From: Cristatella mucedo
Lineage: Eukaryota; Bryozoa; Phylactolaemata; Cristatellidae
Assembly: GCA_009760855.2 (NCBI GenBank)
Contig: WPIO01000089.1
Coordinates: forward strand, 1,094,001 to 1,158,000
Reading direction: 5' to 3'
DNA: 64,000 nt
How positions within the stretch are numbered: position 1 is the first letter of the stretch; every line of letters starts with the position of its first letter. The position numbers were made by a program, and so were the translations under genes. Below the pieces are notes generated by a model, which ran no database searches, was not told the origin of the DNA, and saw only the letters and a program-made list of their open reading frames with translations. Below, piece by piece: positions 12,195-23,012 of this stretch.

Positions 12195-14122
12195 TAGCTG
12201 TTTCACTCTTCTTCATAGAAACAATTGGGGATAGAAGCTTTTGCTCTGCATTTCCTAGACTGTGGAACTTACTTCCACAACTCCTACGCAACAACTACTC
12301 TGCTGCTGCCGACTATGACACATCCTTTCCAGCCGTCCTGACCTGCTACTTCCATGATACTCACTACCTAAACTGTACTCCTGACTCTACTATGCATCTC
12401 ACTTTCTCTTTTTTTGCGTCTGTTGGCTACCGAATGCGTTCCAAAAGCCGCTCAGGCTTTGAGTGCGGTACACAAAACTCGTGCTTAGCAACCGCTTAGT
12501 GTTTGTGGCTTTGTGGATGGCAGACTGAGATGCCATTACATCAAATTACTATAAAAGCAGCATCTATAACTATCGGATACGCCAAGCCCGTGCACGATAG
12601 TTGCAATATAGATCGTTCAAATCAATTGTAATTTCTGAAAAACCCAATTCCAGTAGCTTCACCTAGTTAAAAGAACTACTGCTTCTCTTTTTTATATGAA
12701 TATTGATTCCTATCTTATATTTGTATTGTCAATTGTGCTTAAATGGTGCTAGAAGTAAGAATCGCTGTGTGCTAAAGCCCTACATATACTGTCTTTTACA
12801 GCATAACACAGTAGAGCGTCACTGACCGGCTTAATAGAAATATGAAACTTGGGCACTATTTGTGGTACCAATGTAATGACATACTTATATTGTGAACTGC
12901 ATCAGGCCGACCCTTTGCTCGATGACAGACGGTCTTAGCCATGCGTACTGCCAGCTCAACAGGTGCACTGGGCATGGCTTGGAGCAATTATGCTTAGAAC
13001 TCACGGTTATCCTATATGCGACCAGTGAAATTTTGTTGATGAAAATTTACTTGAAATTCCAAAATGCAGAACGGCTCTCTCAGTCGGGCCGTCGGAAGCC
13101 ATCTGCATGAGAACGCGAACGCACAATTGCATCAATTTATCTAGGTAAACAAGAAAGACTGTCTGCAATGCGGAATTGAAACCGCAGGGTTGTGATGCTA
13201 CTTTTCGAAATGGCATCTGTATCGCCGTTATTCGTGGGACCCATGCACTGCCGCTGGTTCATTACCAATATTCCTCCGAGTTTCCTGTATCACTTTTTGT
13301 GTATCCATATTTTGGTGTTTGAACAGCTGGACAAGCATGTGACCATCGACGTCAACCAAAGAATTGAAAGAAAATGCTGCTAGCCATTTTTAAAATTAGG
13401 GAAACCTGGCGACAGCATTTCGGGATAGCTATCAGTTCGACGTCTCTTCCTAGTTTCACATATGTAATAAGGTCAACTAGTTTATGGATCGCGTCAACAG
13501 GGAGGCAAACTACTGCTCCCACAAAGCAATGAATAGCATTAAGATAAGTTGTGACACTCAAAAATTGTCGTCATGGTTGCTCTACTAAATTCACCGTCAA
13601 TAGAAAAACTTAGTACGACAACATTGCTCGTTTCTTTACATCCAAGTCATTACTTAGTTTCAATCCAACTTATATTGCTCTGGCCAGCCACAGTCGACGA
13701 ACGTTTCATTCATAAATTTACGTAACATTTGAAGTCCAGCAGAAGTTATTTTGCATGCAACAGTCAAACACTGAGCATTTGGTACTTACGAGAAACATTT
13801 CACCACATCCGGGCCACTTTGCTTTGACAGATAAGCCGGCGGTCCACAGCGACGTCAAGAAAGTCAAGCAATATGGTATGCCAATCGATAAAGCAAGCAA
13901 AACAGCGACCGCTTGATTGTTCGCTCTATCTTGTAGTGGCTTCGAAGTGCCATTTTGGTGAAGCTCGTGTGTCGATTTGATGATGGACACCTTGCTCAAA
14001 AGAAGTGCGAAAGCTAGACCAATAATAATGCTGATGGTGATGATGTATTTCAGTCCAAACTTCACTTTACTCCGGATGACTGTCCGACTTATCGAGCAAC
14101 AGTCGGGCTCGGGATCAGACAT
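3482..14122 (-). CDS. CHS: Second chitin synthase gene (gene 2), first three coding exons, runs off the left edge
   Basis: Exons on the minus strand: 13790-14122 (ATG at 14122), 7552-7846 and 3482-3565. They encode the N-terminal membrane cluster and are related to exons 1-3 of gene 1 in sequence, order and all three exon phases. Shared landmarks include LK...SKVS...EL...PY...W...L| in exon 1, an LEV(V/A)G membrane helix in exon 2, and a Trp-Ile/Leu-Pro helix in exon 3. The catalytic part is not in the window: exon 4 would be expected left of 3482, but 85-2960 is filled by LINE pieces. Nothing seen breaks these exons, so this is probably a live paralogue cut by the window edge. Confidence 0.85.
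4144..4178. repeat. (TA)n microsatellite
   Basis: Simple AT dinucleotide run in CHS gene 2 intron 2. Confidence 0.95.
4805..4860. repeat. (TA)n microsatellite
   Basis: About 27 TA units in CHS gene 2 intron 2. Confidence 0.95.
4870..6470. other. CHS gene 2 intron 2, no supported gene
   Basis: Contains open frames of 107-115 codons on both strands (5007-5330 minus; 5735-6082 and 6116-6439 plus) with no recognisable domain. They may be decayed parts of the gypsy-like element whose RT remnant is at 6478-6958, but I could not show this. Confidence 0.4.
6478..6958 (-). mobile_element. Degenerate Ty3/gypsy-like reverse-transcriptase fragment
   Basis: In two frames the minus strand resembles the start of a gypsy RT: LSGSPTLLLKKDDYRIFVDF (compare SP.VLVKKKDG.WRFCVDY), then NRLAIPVSYYSLSSGSWFTI (compare P.P.I...L..L.GS.WFT.LDL). 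One frameshift lies between them; no protease, RNase H or integrase was recognised and no LTRs were seen. A dead relic in CHS gene 2 intron 2. Confidence 0.45.
7140..7265 (+). mobile_element. LINE family B 3' terminus (short)
   Basis: AAGCATGATATTACTCACCG, then AAAGCGCCTAGAAAGAGATT, GAGTTCTCTGAGGGCACTTT and ATCAAGTGCATTATTATTTT. 5'-truncated to about 120 bases. Confidence 0.8.
7552..7846 (-). CDS. CHS: CHS gene 2 exon 2
   Basis: 295 nt, acceptor CTTTCCAG|ATTGGA, donor AAGG|GTAAGC, ending in phase 1 as in gene 1. It encodes ISSALEVAGVWLFILGVVAK, IYFFPVFAGVVDLSRKLC, a Cys cluster (CQSTCHSCKC) and ALVLLVVAIALIAIDV. The Cys cluster is at the same place as CDCCDRRG in gene 1, but the Ala/Gly loop is missing. 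Confidence 0.87.
8095..8330 (+). mobile_element. LINE family B 3' terminus in CHS gene 2 intron 1
   Basis: 3'UTR only: TGGGTGCTGACACTGTGCAT, CCTAACCATGTTATTCATTT, terminal hairpin region AAAGCACCTAGAAAGAGATTG and a (TTA)n tail. Lies between exons 13790-14122 and 7552-7846. Confidence 0.8.
9350..12090. other. AT-rich intronic DNA of CHS gene 2, nothing recognised
   Basis: No open frame above 78 codons with any family resemblance, no SINE or LINE tail. A single weak SETWLQYG phrase near 10195 hints at a lost LINE endonuclease but cannot be extended. TA/TAAT-rich at 9940-10020. Confidence 0.5.
12099..12194. repeat. (AC)n(AT)n compound microsatellite
   Basis: About 38 AC units followed by about 9 TA units, in CHS gene 2 intron 1. 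Confidence 0.97.
12208..12545 (+). mobile_element. LINE family A 3' end (copy 4)
   Basis: Starts at the GDRSF.SAGPRLWN.LPQ.L segment and runs through the shared 3'UTR (CCGCTCAGGCTTTGAGTGC). 5'-truncated, immediately downstream of the AC/TA microsatellite at 12099-12194. Confidence 0.82.
13790..14122 (-). CDS. CHS: CHS gene 2 exon 1
   Basis: 333 nt, 111 codons. The ATG lies two bases after a plausible acceptor (CTGATCAG|CC ATG), which suggests a 5'UTR intron. It encodes a short polar tail, a membrane segment (YIITISIIIGLAFALLLSKV), a polar loop (HELHQNGTS), a second segment (VAVLLALSIGIPYCLTFL) and GEMFL. The donor CTC|GTAAGT is phase 0, as in exon 1 of gene 1. The tail is about 45 residues shorter than in gene 1. 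Confidence 0.85.
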
Positions 14123-14252
14123 GGCTGATCAGAGATGGTGAGAACCTGTAAATGCAGCGAGTTGCTTGACCTAAGCAGAAGACTGTGTGTGTTGTCCTTA
14201 TTTATGAGCACCTGATTATTTCACTGGCGGCCATCTGAGTATCCCGATCGTT

Positions 14253-14318
14253 GCGTTCACCCCAACCCTTGATCACGTGAACGATCACGCGGGGTGAACG
14301 ATCGCGTTCACCCCAACC
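14253..14318. promoter_or_regulatory. Hairpin with repeated CGTTCACCCCAACC motif upstream of CHS gene 2
   Basis: CGTTCACCCCAACC occurs at 14253-14266 and again at about 14305-14318. The second is the right arm of a perfect 10-bp inverted repeat, GGGGTGAACG at 14291-14300 and CGTTCACCCC at 14305-14314, with a 4-base loop. A CACGTG E-box lies at about 14275. It is about 130-195 bp upstream of the gene 2 ATG. The function is unknown; it could be an operator-like protein site or a relic of an inverted-repeat element. Confidence 0.4.
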
Positions 14319-14799
14319 ATCACACGCTATCGGATTGGAATAATTCGATTTCACTAGTGACGACGGTTATTGATTCAAGTTGAGTAGTTTCCCGAGAGTC
14401 TGTTGTTTCTCCGGGAGTTTTGAATAATGTTTGGTGCTAAGTAAGCGGATAAGATGAGCCCCGCTAAAGTGCTTACCCGAAGAATACGGATCGCATCGTA
14501 CCGCGGAATTCAAAAGCAGTACATTTTCGCACAGTTCATATAGATTTCGTTTGGATTTGGACTGAACGCTATCATCTTTTCTTTACCATATCAATTGGCT
14601 GATGATTGTCGGCACAAGTCACCATATCCAAACTCGCCCGAAATAGCTGTCGCCCAAGTCAATCACAAGATTAATTATGCAAACCGGAAGAGACATCTTC
14701 TAGCAGGTCGGGAAGATGTGCACAGAGACAGCTTGACAGGCTTCTCGTCGTGCAATGACTAGCAAAGAGCAGCAGCCCCGAAAGACGAATCGCGAATAC

Positions 14800-15600
14800 C
14801 CGCTGAATGCTATAATAAACAGGTGTTTTTAAGCTTCGTTTTAAATTTCATCATGTCAAGTGACGTTGTGACGTGAGCTCCAGGCTTTTGGAACACAGAA
14901 ACTAAAGGCATGGTCTCCGAAAGCTTTGAGGTTCGCACTAGGTATGGCTAAATGATTCGAGTCAGAACAGCCGGTTGTACTATTCTTGGCGTGGTGGGGG
15001 AGTAATTATGATAAGTAGGCTGGAGCGAGAGAGAGCGAAGCGACCTAAAAGTAAGCGACAGAACCTTGCAGTGTGTGAGCTACTTGTTTGGGAGCCAGTG
15101 CAGGTCGGCGAGGAGTGGTGTAAATGTGGCAACTGTCAAGCTCACGACAGACAAGCCTAGCTACAGAGTTGTGCATCAACTCCAAGCATCTGATTGCACA
15201 GGTCGATAGACCAGCAAGCAGTGAGTTTCAGAAGTCGAGACGGGATTTCACAAATGCATGAACCAATTTAGATCTAGCATTCTTGTGTAAGCAAGCCCGA
15301 ATTATAGCAATGTTGTCTAAGAAAACCTAAATTTAAGGAACGTTACGCAACTGAAAGAAGGTAGACTTTAGTGCGGAGATTACGTGGTCGTCTAATGAAG
15401 GGTCACATTGAAACAGAACACCTAAACTACGTGCATATTCAACGAGAGATATTCTGGCTGAGCCTGTTTTGAGCGTCAGGTTTTCAAATATCTGAATGAC
15501 ACTTGGTTTTCCATACCTAGTAAGTTGGTTTTGATGAATCAAAACATCTTTTCGAATAATTAGTTGGCTCGTAATCCTCAACCAAGCCATCTAAAGATAT
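14800..15600 (-). mobile_element. LINE family B 3' part, degenerate
   Basis: The minus strand encodes ARSLGVLFQCDPSLDDHVI and ALKSTFFQLRNV, then a broken region equivalent to the block around 28100-28300 in the family B copy (plus-strand sequence GGTCGGCGAGGAGTGGTGTA is shared). Stops throughout. It lies upstream of CHS gene 2. Confidence 0.75.
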
Positions 15601-15829
15601 AGGGAGCTAAAGCTAGTGATACAAATGAACCGTGTGATATAGATAGAAGTGGTTCGAACTGAATTTGCCGAAGACACCAGCAAAACGTCACCCTTCCAAG
15701 AGATTGATTCGTTAGTCAAGCATCAGTTTTTAAATAATCTGGCCCCCATTTACTTATATCTTCAGAAACATTGGCTATTTCTAAGACATCAAACAAGGAA
15801 TGGTTGACTATTATCCTGTTTTATCAATA

Positions 15830-16480
15830 ACAATAGGGACAGTTGTGAGCATTTGTATAGCACCCTAACAGAATTAGGTTTCTGCTTAAGCACTTTACTT
15901 ACGCTGAAAATCAAGTCTTGTCTGTTGATTGGTTAGTGATAGCATGCACAGTGGCATCACTCATAAGCACACACACAGGGTAATGCATACGGACAGGGAG
16001 GATGCAGAGCAATAGAGGTGACGCATTTTAGCTTCTTTTTCAATGCCTTCAAGTCAAGGGGTGCTGTGACATTGGTTAGGAGCGTATCCCAGTCTTTGAG
16101 CGCAAACATCTATGTATTTTGAAGTGTGAATGACTAAGTGAGTCACTCCATCAACACTAGATGCAGACGCCACGTGCACTTTGAGACCATTATGATATCA
16201 AATCGTTTACTAACACGATGCTGTAGATGAGTATCGCTTTAAAAATATCAGGAATAAGTAATTTACTAAATTTAAATTTGGGGCTGCAGCTTGTGGTAGC
16301 ATGTTTGAAATTGAACATAGAATATTGTGCATTGAACCATTGAATAGCAATGAGCAGGCATTACGTAATCTGCATCTAATTTTCATTAACTTTGTAAAAG
16401 CTGTGGAGAATCTTTCCCTTGAACGGATAGCAATACAGAGCTTCCAATGGACAGTCCTCTAAAAAAAATCTCAGATTAGC
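15830..16480 (-). mobile_element. LINE family B 3' part, strongly degenerate
   Basis: Shares with other family B 3' ends the AGCATGCACAGTGGCATCAC stretch, a CATAAGCACACA segment and the following block (GTATCCCAGTCTTTGAGCGC). No usable reading frame. Confidence 0.55.
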
Positions 16481-16799
16481 CGCTTACCCGCGAAAAACTT
16501 TGTCTTTTAAGCAGATTGAAACTATAGTCTGCATTCTTCAGTCTCCAACAGTCTACATTCAATAAGTAAAATTTCTGAAATGTTCGAAAAAACTTCAATT
16601 TTGGGTAGGTTTAGTTTTGCATGATTCTTCTGTGGGCACAGGCTATCAGAAATTCTAAACGCTATCTCCAAGAATTCAAAATTGATTAGAGATACAGCTA
16701 AGCTTCCCGAGTCAGAATATGCAACGGTGTGACTTGGTGATCCACTTTTGATGGTACCGGCACGTTCAAGTTTAGAGATAATATAAGTAATTTATATTT

Positions 16800-16922
16800 T
16801 AATAGCACCCTAAAAGAACTTAATATCTATTCAGGTGCTTCACATACGCCTCGGGGCCCGAGCCCACGACCTAAGCCAGACCTTAGTCGGGGCGAGCACC
16901 TTAACCACTGCACCAAACCAGC
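16800..16922 (-). mobile_element. SINE S2 (tRNA-derived, LINE-B-like tail)
   Basis: Minus strand: AGCTGGTTTGGTGCAGTGG (A-box), GGTTAAGGTGCTCGCCCCG, GTGGGCTCGGGCCCC (B-box-like), then GAAGCACCTGAATAGATATT and AGTTCTTTTAGGGTGCTATT. The tail resembles the LINE-B hairpin end. Confidence 0.8.
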
Positions 16923-16934
16923 TAAATAAAAGAA

Positions 16935-17120
16935 ATAATAAATAAAAACGAGCTGATTTAACTGCCTCTTTTGTATAGCGACAGAAAACCCTTTACCAAG
17001 CTATCACCGCCGCTTGCAGTGGCAATAAAGAATCGCCCACCGCATGATTCGAACGCACGACCTCAGGACCGATGTCGTGAAAAGCAACCACCTTAGCTAG
17101 CGTGTGCCATCACGGCTCAC
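16935..17120 (-). mobile_element. SINE S1 (tRNA-derived)
   Basis: Same head (GTGAGCCGTGATGGCACACG), B-box-like GTTCGAATCATG, body AAGCGGCGGTGATAG and AAATAAA-type tail. It directly abuts an S2 SINE in the same orientation. Confidence 0.8.
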
Positions 17121-17364
17121 CGAGCTCAACGGCTCAGACTAATCCCGCTTTTCCTCGATAGCCTAAAAAGTACTAAACTATAATGCTATGGAGCCGTCCA
17201 CCTTGTTCATGAAAGGTCTTCACACCAGTGAGAGAAAATGTTTGCTCGTAAATCGGATCAATTGTTAAGGTGAAATTTGGCCTCGTGTCGATAGCTAATC
17301 TGCAGCAGCTCAGCTAGGTCATGCAGCTGCAAAAGATTTGATAACATCCAAGAACGGAGAAGGT

Positions 17365-17367
<3 letters not shown>

Positions 17368-17432
<65 letters not shown>
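17368..17432. repeat. (CT)n microsatellite
   Basis: About 32 CT units in intergenic DNA. Confidence 0.97.
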
Positions 17433-17434
<2 letters not shown>

Positions 17435-17799
17435 CCTTATTGGAATCGAATAGTTATGGACACGTTGAAGAGTCAAGTGCTGAACTACCGCATACGCAGT
17501 TAACTGCTGGTAGTACCGCGACGTGAAGCTGTATTAGTCAAATTCGAAACGATGAAATGCGAGGCCGTGTCAGCTTTTACCTCGAGCGGGCGATCTTACC
17601 AGATCAGTCATTTTCGTCTGCTTTTTTGAGGCACTAGACAAGCCTATTTGGCCTCTGCATTGACGAGAATCTGTCGTCAATAAGCACATTACAAATATCG
17701 CCGCGTATAGCTCTCTAACGCTACGTCCCGAGAGCGGAAAAGCGAAGCAGATGGCAGATTTAATTTGGCTGACTTTTAGCAGGATCAGTTCAAGGTCTG

Positions 17800-18240
17800 C
17801 CCTCCCCCCCCCGGGAGACGGCAGACAGGCGGCGGCGGCTGCTCCACGAGGACAAGGACGCTGTTCGATGCGAACGACCGAACTCATTCGAATTTCAATG
17901 CGAACGAACTCGTGCGGACCCTAGGAATTCGCTGCACGTCACATCAAGGAGCCTGGTTCGCATGCGCGCTACGTGACTCGGTGGCATCAAGTCTCGGTGG
18001 CAGCCGCCTCAGTATCGATCTCAGTGCGACACTAGTAGTAGTAGCGAGCGGTTGGACGCGAGGCAACATGGCTGTCTATAGCAGCCGGCGCTCAGCAGGA
18101 CGGCGCCAAGCGTCCCTGTCAAGTGGCCAAGGTTTCGACGAAGGGCGGGACTTTCCCTATTCCGACGCTAGCGCCAGCCATGGCGGTCCTAATTGGGTGA
18201 ACGACGGGCTAACGCGTACGAACGAATGACTAGTTACGAC
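17800..18240. other. CpG-rich block without a recognisable gene
   Basis: Higher GC and CpG than its surroundings. A plus-strand frame at 17912-18229 is open for 105 codons (with an internal ATG giving MAVYSSRRSAGRRQASLSSG), but it matches no family I know and has no supporting splice context. It may be a CpG island belonging to the same regulatory region as 18687-19100. Confidence 0.35.
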
Positions 18241-18686
18241 TGACTATACTTTTGTAACTCTTAACGATTTTATTCAACTAGAGCGTCACTCTAGCTTCAC
18301 AGCTAAAAGATCTGGCGCACACCTCGGCGCATCGAGCAGAACTTGGTTTCTGCCGACGAAACGAAGCGAAAGGCTTTTTCGAGCGCTCTCTCGCTGCATC
18401 GGCTCTCAATTCCGTCCTTGCAAGCATGTGCGCACCGCTGAGTGAGGACCTCTTCATATTGTACTTTGAAATACTGGATCGAGCTCGGGTTCGTGCAGCA
18501 AATCACAGTGGTGCTGTAGACGTGACTTACCTCTTATCCTTTTTCAGCTAATACTGGTTAGTTCGCCGAATTCCAACTAGGTTAGCGGAAGGGGTTAGCT
18601 CGTTATTTCGACCGCGTCAAGCAAGCAGCCAATCGCAATAGCCGGTTCAGATTACAGTCTCAACGCCGGCAGTAGGCCATATCTGA

Positions 18687-19100
18687 TGAGTCTGTGAGCG
18701 TGGCCACGCCTCAACGTGGTTCCGCCCCGGCCAAACTCACACCTTTGCGCACGGCCGATGGGCGCGCTGCGTACCAACTAAAGAGGCACTGCAGTCGAGC
18801 AGTATCGGCTAAATAAACTTGCAAACGGGTCAGCTGTGGGTCGTGCGACTCACTAGACCTGCAGCGACCCACTTTGTTCCTGTCGACGGGCCTGAGTGTG
18901 CGCGCGTGGCCACGCCCACACTGCTGTTCCGCCCCAGTCGGACTCACACCGTTCCGCCGGCCAATGGGCGCGCTCTGAGTACCACCTCGTTAGGGGCTGC
19001 CGGTGGACTGTATCGGCTAAGCTGGATTTAATTGTAATGGGTCAGCTGTAGTCGCGTGACCCGTTAGTCCTGCAGCGCTAATTTCATGCCTGTGCATCAG
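18687..19100. repeat. CpG-rich tandem duplication, unit about 206-208 bp, promoter-like
   Basis: Two diverged copies, about 18687-18890 and 18891-19100. Paired landmarks: GCGTGGCCACGCC (18698 and 18904), GTTCCGCCCC, CGATGGGCGCGCT versus CCAATGGGCGCGCT, GTATCGGCTAA (18802 and 19010), GGGTCAGCTGT and CCTGCAGCG. It contains CACCC/GC-box-like and CCAAT-like words and many CpGs in otherwise CpG-poor DNA. It could hold the promoter of CHS gene 2, 4.6 kb upstream of its ATG, if a 5'UTR intron exists; this is inference. Confidence 0.5.
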
Positions 19101-19114
19101 CCTCTACGCACGCT

Positions 19115-19219
<105 letters not shown>

Positions 19220-19409
19220 TTCCTCTTACTCTCTCTATGTACTGGTGCTTCGTAGCTGCTTACGCGACGGCTACTACCGCTACATCCGTATGTACGCTCG
19301 CACGCTTGCGTTTGCCTGCGTATAATACCACGCAGCCGTCGTCATCGGTACGACAACTCGCTTTCGTCGCTCGACCATCGCGCGCCCGAGCCCCTACAAG
19401 TGGACGTTA

Positions 19410-19738
<329 letters not shown>

Positions 19739-19819
19739 TCTAATGGCACTCCGGAGTTTCTAACACGACGCCTGCTACCGCTGCACCCGTATGTTCGCTC
19801 ACTTGCGTTGCTCGCGTAC

Positions 19820-19993
19820 AAAAATCCCAGCTGATAAAGCAGCCTTTTCTGCATGGCGACAGAAGAGCCTTTACGGCTATTGCCACCACTTGTAGCGGCG
19901 ATAAAGGATCGTTCACCGCAGGAATAGAACCCGCGACCTCGGGACCAGAGGTCGTGGAACCTACCGCTTTACCGATTGTGCCATCGCGGCTCA
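19820..19993 (-). mobile_element. SINE S1 (tRNA-derived)
   Basis: GTGAGCCGCGATGGCACAAT head with GGTAAAGCGG, B-box-like GGTTCTATTCC, and the body with CGGTGAACGATCCTTTATCG. Nearly full length. Lies at the end of the CT-rich block. Confidence 0.82.
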
Positions 19994-20429
19994 CCAGACA
20001 CTACAGTTGTCGTTGTCATCGCCGCGAATCGCTTGCGGGGGCTCCGCTCGTCTTCGTCGCGCCACCCGCACGAGCCACTGCAGGTCTTCCTCACGCTGAG
20101 CTGAGAGAACTGAGTGACTGCCCCATCGAGTGACCGCCGCCTTGGCTGTCTTAGTTGCTCACCCTGAGAGCGAGCCGACTCGGCCGAATGACGGTGCCAC
20201 TTCCACTGAAGAGACGCCTTCCAAATACCTACGCCAGCCTACTCGTACAACGGCCGTAACCTACATTATGTAGCCGATACCGCGTCCTACTTTCCGGCGG
20301 ATCGAAAATTCGGAATCATCTTATTACCAGATTGTCTTCAGTAGATGCCGCGAAAACCGGCGAGCAATATTTACCTGTATCAGGACCGTGAATAATAGTA
20401 ATAAGAATAATAGCAATGCAATGTTTGTT

Positions 20430-20560
20430 CCAGCGGTTAAGGTATCGCCCCCGATCAAGGTCTGGCGTAGGTCGTGGGCTCGAGCCCGGAGGCATATGTG
20501 AAGCGCCTGAATAGAGATTAAGTTCTCTTGGGGCGCTATATAAATGAATTATTTTTAATG
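20430..20560 (+). mobile_element. SINE S2 (tRNA-derived, LINE-B-like tail)
   Basis: CAGCGGTTAAGGTATCGCC, GGTCGTGGGCTCGAGCCCGG, then TGAAGCGCCTGAATAGAGAT, AAGTTCTCTTGGGGCGCTA and TAAATGAATTATT. The tail is the clearest match to the LINE-B 3' hairpin. Confidence 0.85.
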
Positions 20561-20784
20561 TAATGTATATCCATCGGTAACTTAACAAAGCCACTATAAC
20601 AAAATTATTCTTTTCTTAGGAGGATTTCAAAAGTGCACCGCTTACGCTAGTCACAGACTCCATCTCATGCAGCAAAGTAAAAGTGGAAACGATTGCTGAA
20701 TCAGGTGGGTAGTCGAGGAAGTGAGTAAGACGGGCATAGTAGCCCAAATTGGCTGAAAGTACGTTCCGCAGTTCGACAGCAGGA

Positions 20785-21390
20785 GAAATTTATACTAAAC
20801 CATTTTCATGGTGCCTTAAGAGAACTAAATCTCTTTCTAGGCACTTTCAGTCTGCTAGAAACAGTGCAGGTGAGTTGTTTATTGTTGGAAAGCACCATTC
20901 CAACGCTAATGATCCACTAGGTAAAGCGGTTGCTCTTCAAGACCAATGTCACTTGGTCATGGGATTTGAATCCTGCAGGAGATGATTCTTTATGGCTGCT
21001 GCAAGCGGCAGTGATAATCTTTAAGTCTCTTCGGCTGCTGTACAAGAGGCAGATAAACCAGCAAGTATTTTTATGTGGAACAGAGGGTGTTTAACTTCTT
21101 TTTAACAGTTTAAAGTATGGTGGTGTCGTGACCTCAAACAGTAACGAGTTCCATGCTTCGGGATTTTAGAAACTGGAGGCACGTTTCCCATTGGTTTTGA
21201 GGCTCGTTACATGAGCAGCCACGCCTCTTGAGTCACAAGAGTTGGTGTAACGATATGAAGCCTGCTTGGCACCATATCCAATAGGTATGCCGAATTAGGA
21301 GAATATAGATATCTACAATTGAGGGACTGAATCTGGAAGTCAATGCGCTCGCCTGAACAAAATGGCTGCATAGCCTTAAGTTCGGTTATA
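20785..21390 (-). mobile_element. LINE family B 3' part interrupted by SINE S1
   Basis: At 20810-20870 the hairpin end (AAATCTCTTTCTAGGCACTT) is recognisable. The remainder resumes at about 21070 (TTTAACTTCTTTTTAACAG, GTGACCTCAAACAG...TTCCATGCTT). A tRNA-derived SINE sits between the two parts at 20914-21066, so the SINE probably inserted into an existing LINE. Confidence 0.6.
20914..21066 (+). mobile_element. SINE S1 inserted in LINE family B
   Basis: CACTAGGTAAAGCGGTTGCT, ATTTGAATCCTGCAGGAGAT, CAAGCGGCAGTGATAATC and a truncated tail. LINE-B sequence flanks it on both sides. Confidence 0.72.
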
Positions 21391-21879
21391 TTGGTCGAGA
21401 CTTGACCACTATCATCACCGATGGCATAGTCTTATTCGACCCGACTGCCTTATTTCAGGTATAGATAGTCTTTACAGCCCCCCAGTTTCATGTAAATGCG
21501 TTCCATAAATGCCGGCCGTGGCTTGCTCTGATTTGCCCATCACCGTTCAGTCGACCGTCATTGGTTGGCGATGTTGATTGTCACCTCCTGTTGAGAACGA
21601 GCGGTGAACCTGTGAGCAGTTCTCGGAGTCCGGGAGGCACTCTCACCAAGGAAGGCCGAGCCTGCTGCCGAAACCGAAGGCAGCTGTTATTTTCGTGAAA
21701 AGTGGTTGCCTGGGTGCCACGAGGCCTCCAGCACATTCGCTGGGATGCATAGAAAGCATATACTCAATCCTCGAGCCTACGCTGCCGGCCACGCTTGTAA
21801 CATAATTTTTTCTACCAGGATAGCTTTAATTTCTAATGAAAAGGCCTCAAGCGTTTCCAAAGTTTCTATAATTCTATAA

Positions 21880-22930
21880 AAAAAATCTTTACGATTTCCT
21901 TATGGGATCACTGATAAATTTGAAAATTACCCAATTCCAGTGCAACTAAACGATGAATCACCTCAGCAGGTCTTTTTAGCAAATGGCCTTCTGATCTAAA
22001 TCGATCAGGTCAGGGTCTCTTTGCTAGTTCTTTTAGGTCTCTCGTGCGACACAATAGATTGCCAGATCCTATTGGAGCGCCTATCGACACGGCAAGGTAT
22101 TACTGGAGATATTGCTATGTTAGGTTAACTAGGTTAGGTAATACCTCATTGAGATATGGACTTGAATAATCATTCAGAGAGCCTAATTTAAGTATAGGGT
22201 ACTACAGAGATTAGTCTTAGATCTCCTTTCAATTCTAGGCACACTGGCAGATTTCACCACCAAGCACATTCTACGGTTTTATTTCTACGCCGATGAAACT
22301 AAGCGCTGCAACATCAACATCAACAACCACAGCACTGCCAATCCTTCAACTTTGCCCTGGCATATCACTCCATACCGGAGCCACACTAACTCTTGCAGCC
22401 TGCATCAATGACAGTCGGTCGCGGTTGGCAAACAATTCCAGCGAAACTAAACAACTAAAAATCTTTCTAGTGAGCCTAGTGCCACCCTCAAGTTGGAAGG
22501 CCTCACCTCAAGAGTAGTCCATCTGGTATAACTACATTAACGTCTGCTAGTCCTCCGGTCGTGCTCTTCAAAGACGAATTGCAATTGGATGTGCACGTTG
22601 CCTGCATAGTTTAGTCGGCCTAATTTCAGCAGAAGAACATCGCCCAAGTCGGAACCTGCTTATAAATGAGTATTATCGCTAAACTGATTTACACGTTTAT
22701 GACATGGCATCGAGATTTTTTGAAATTCCTTTTGTTCAGACCTCCCGGTCTCCGTGGTGTAGTCTGAAACTCTTGCAAAATTTAGCAGCTCGCCTCGTCT
22801 GTCAACCTCGGCAAAGCTGCCACACCACACCACTTCTGTCGTAGCCTCATAGGCTAGTTGTCAACTTGCCAAGCTGTCTAGCTTTTGCCCATCGGCAGTA
22901 CCTTCCACATAAACAAAAGAACTTCGGGAA
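21880..22930 (+). mobile_element. Degenerate LINE reverse-transcriptase remnant
   Basis: Plus-strand fragments resemble RT blocks: FYADETK at about 22275 (in place of YADD), AACINDSRSRLANNSSETKQ at about 22390 (compare ACLADIRSWMTENFLKLNDD), and LLQNLAARLVC...TPLL near 22770. Heavily interrupted; the family is uncertain. Confidence 0.5.
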
Positions 22931-22936
22931 TATTCC

Positions 22937-22940
<4 letters not shown>

Positions 22941-23010
<70 letters not shown>
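22941..23010. repeat. (AT)n(GA)n compound microsatellite
   Basis: AT run interrupted by one GTA unit, then about 10 GA units. Confidence 0.93.

Positions 23011-23012
<2 letters not shown>

Noticed and set aside
17912-18229. 105-codon frame in the CpG-rich block
   Set aside because: No family match and no splice context; listed only as a CpG-rich region.
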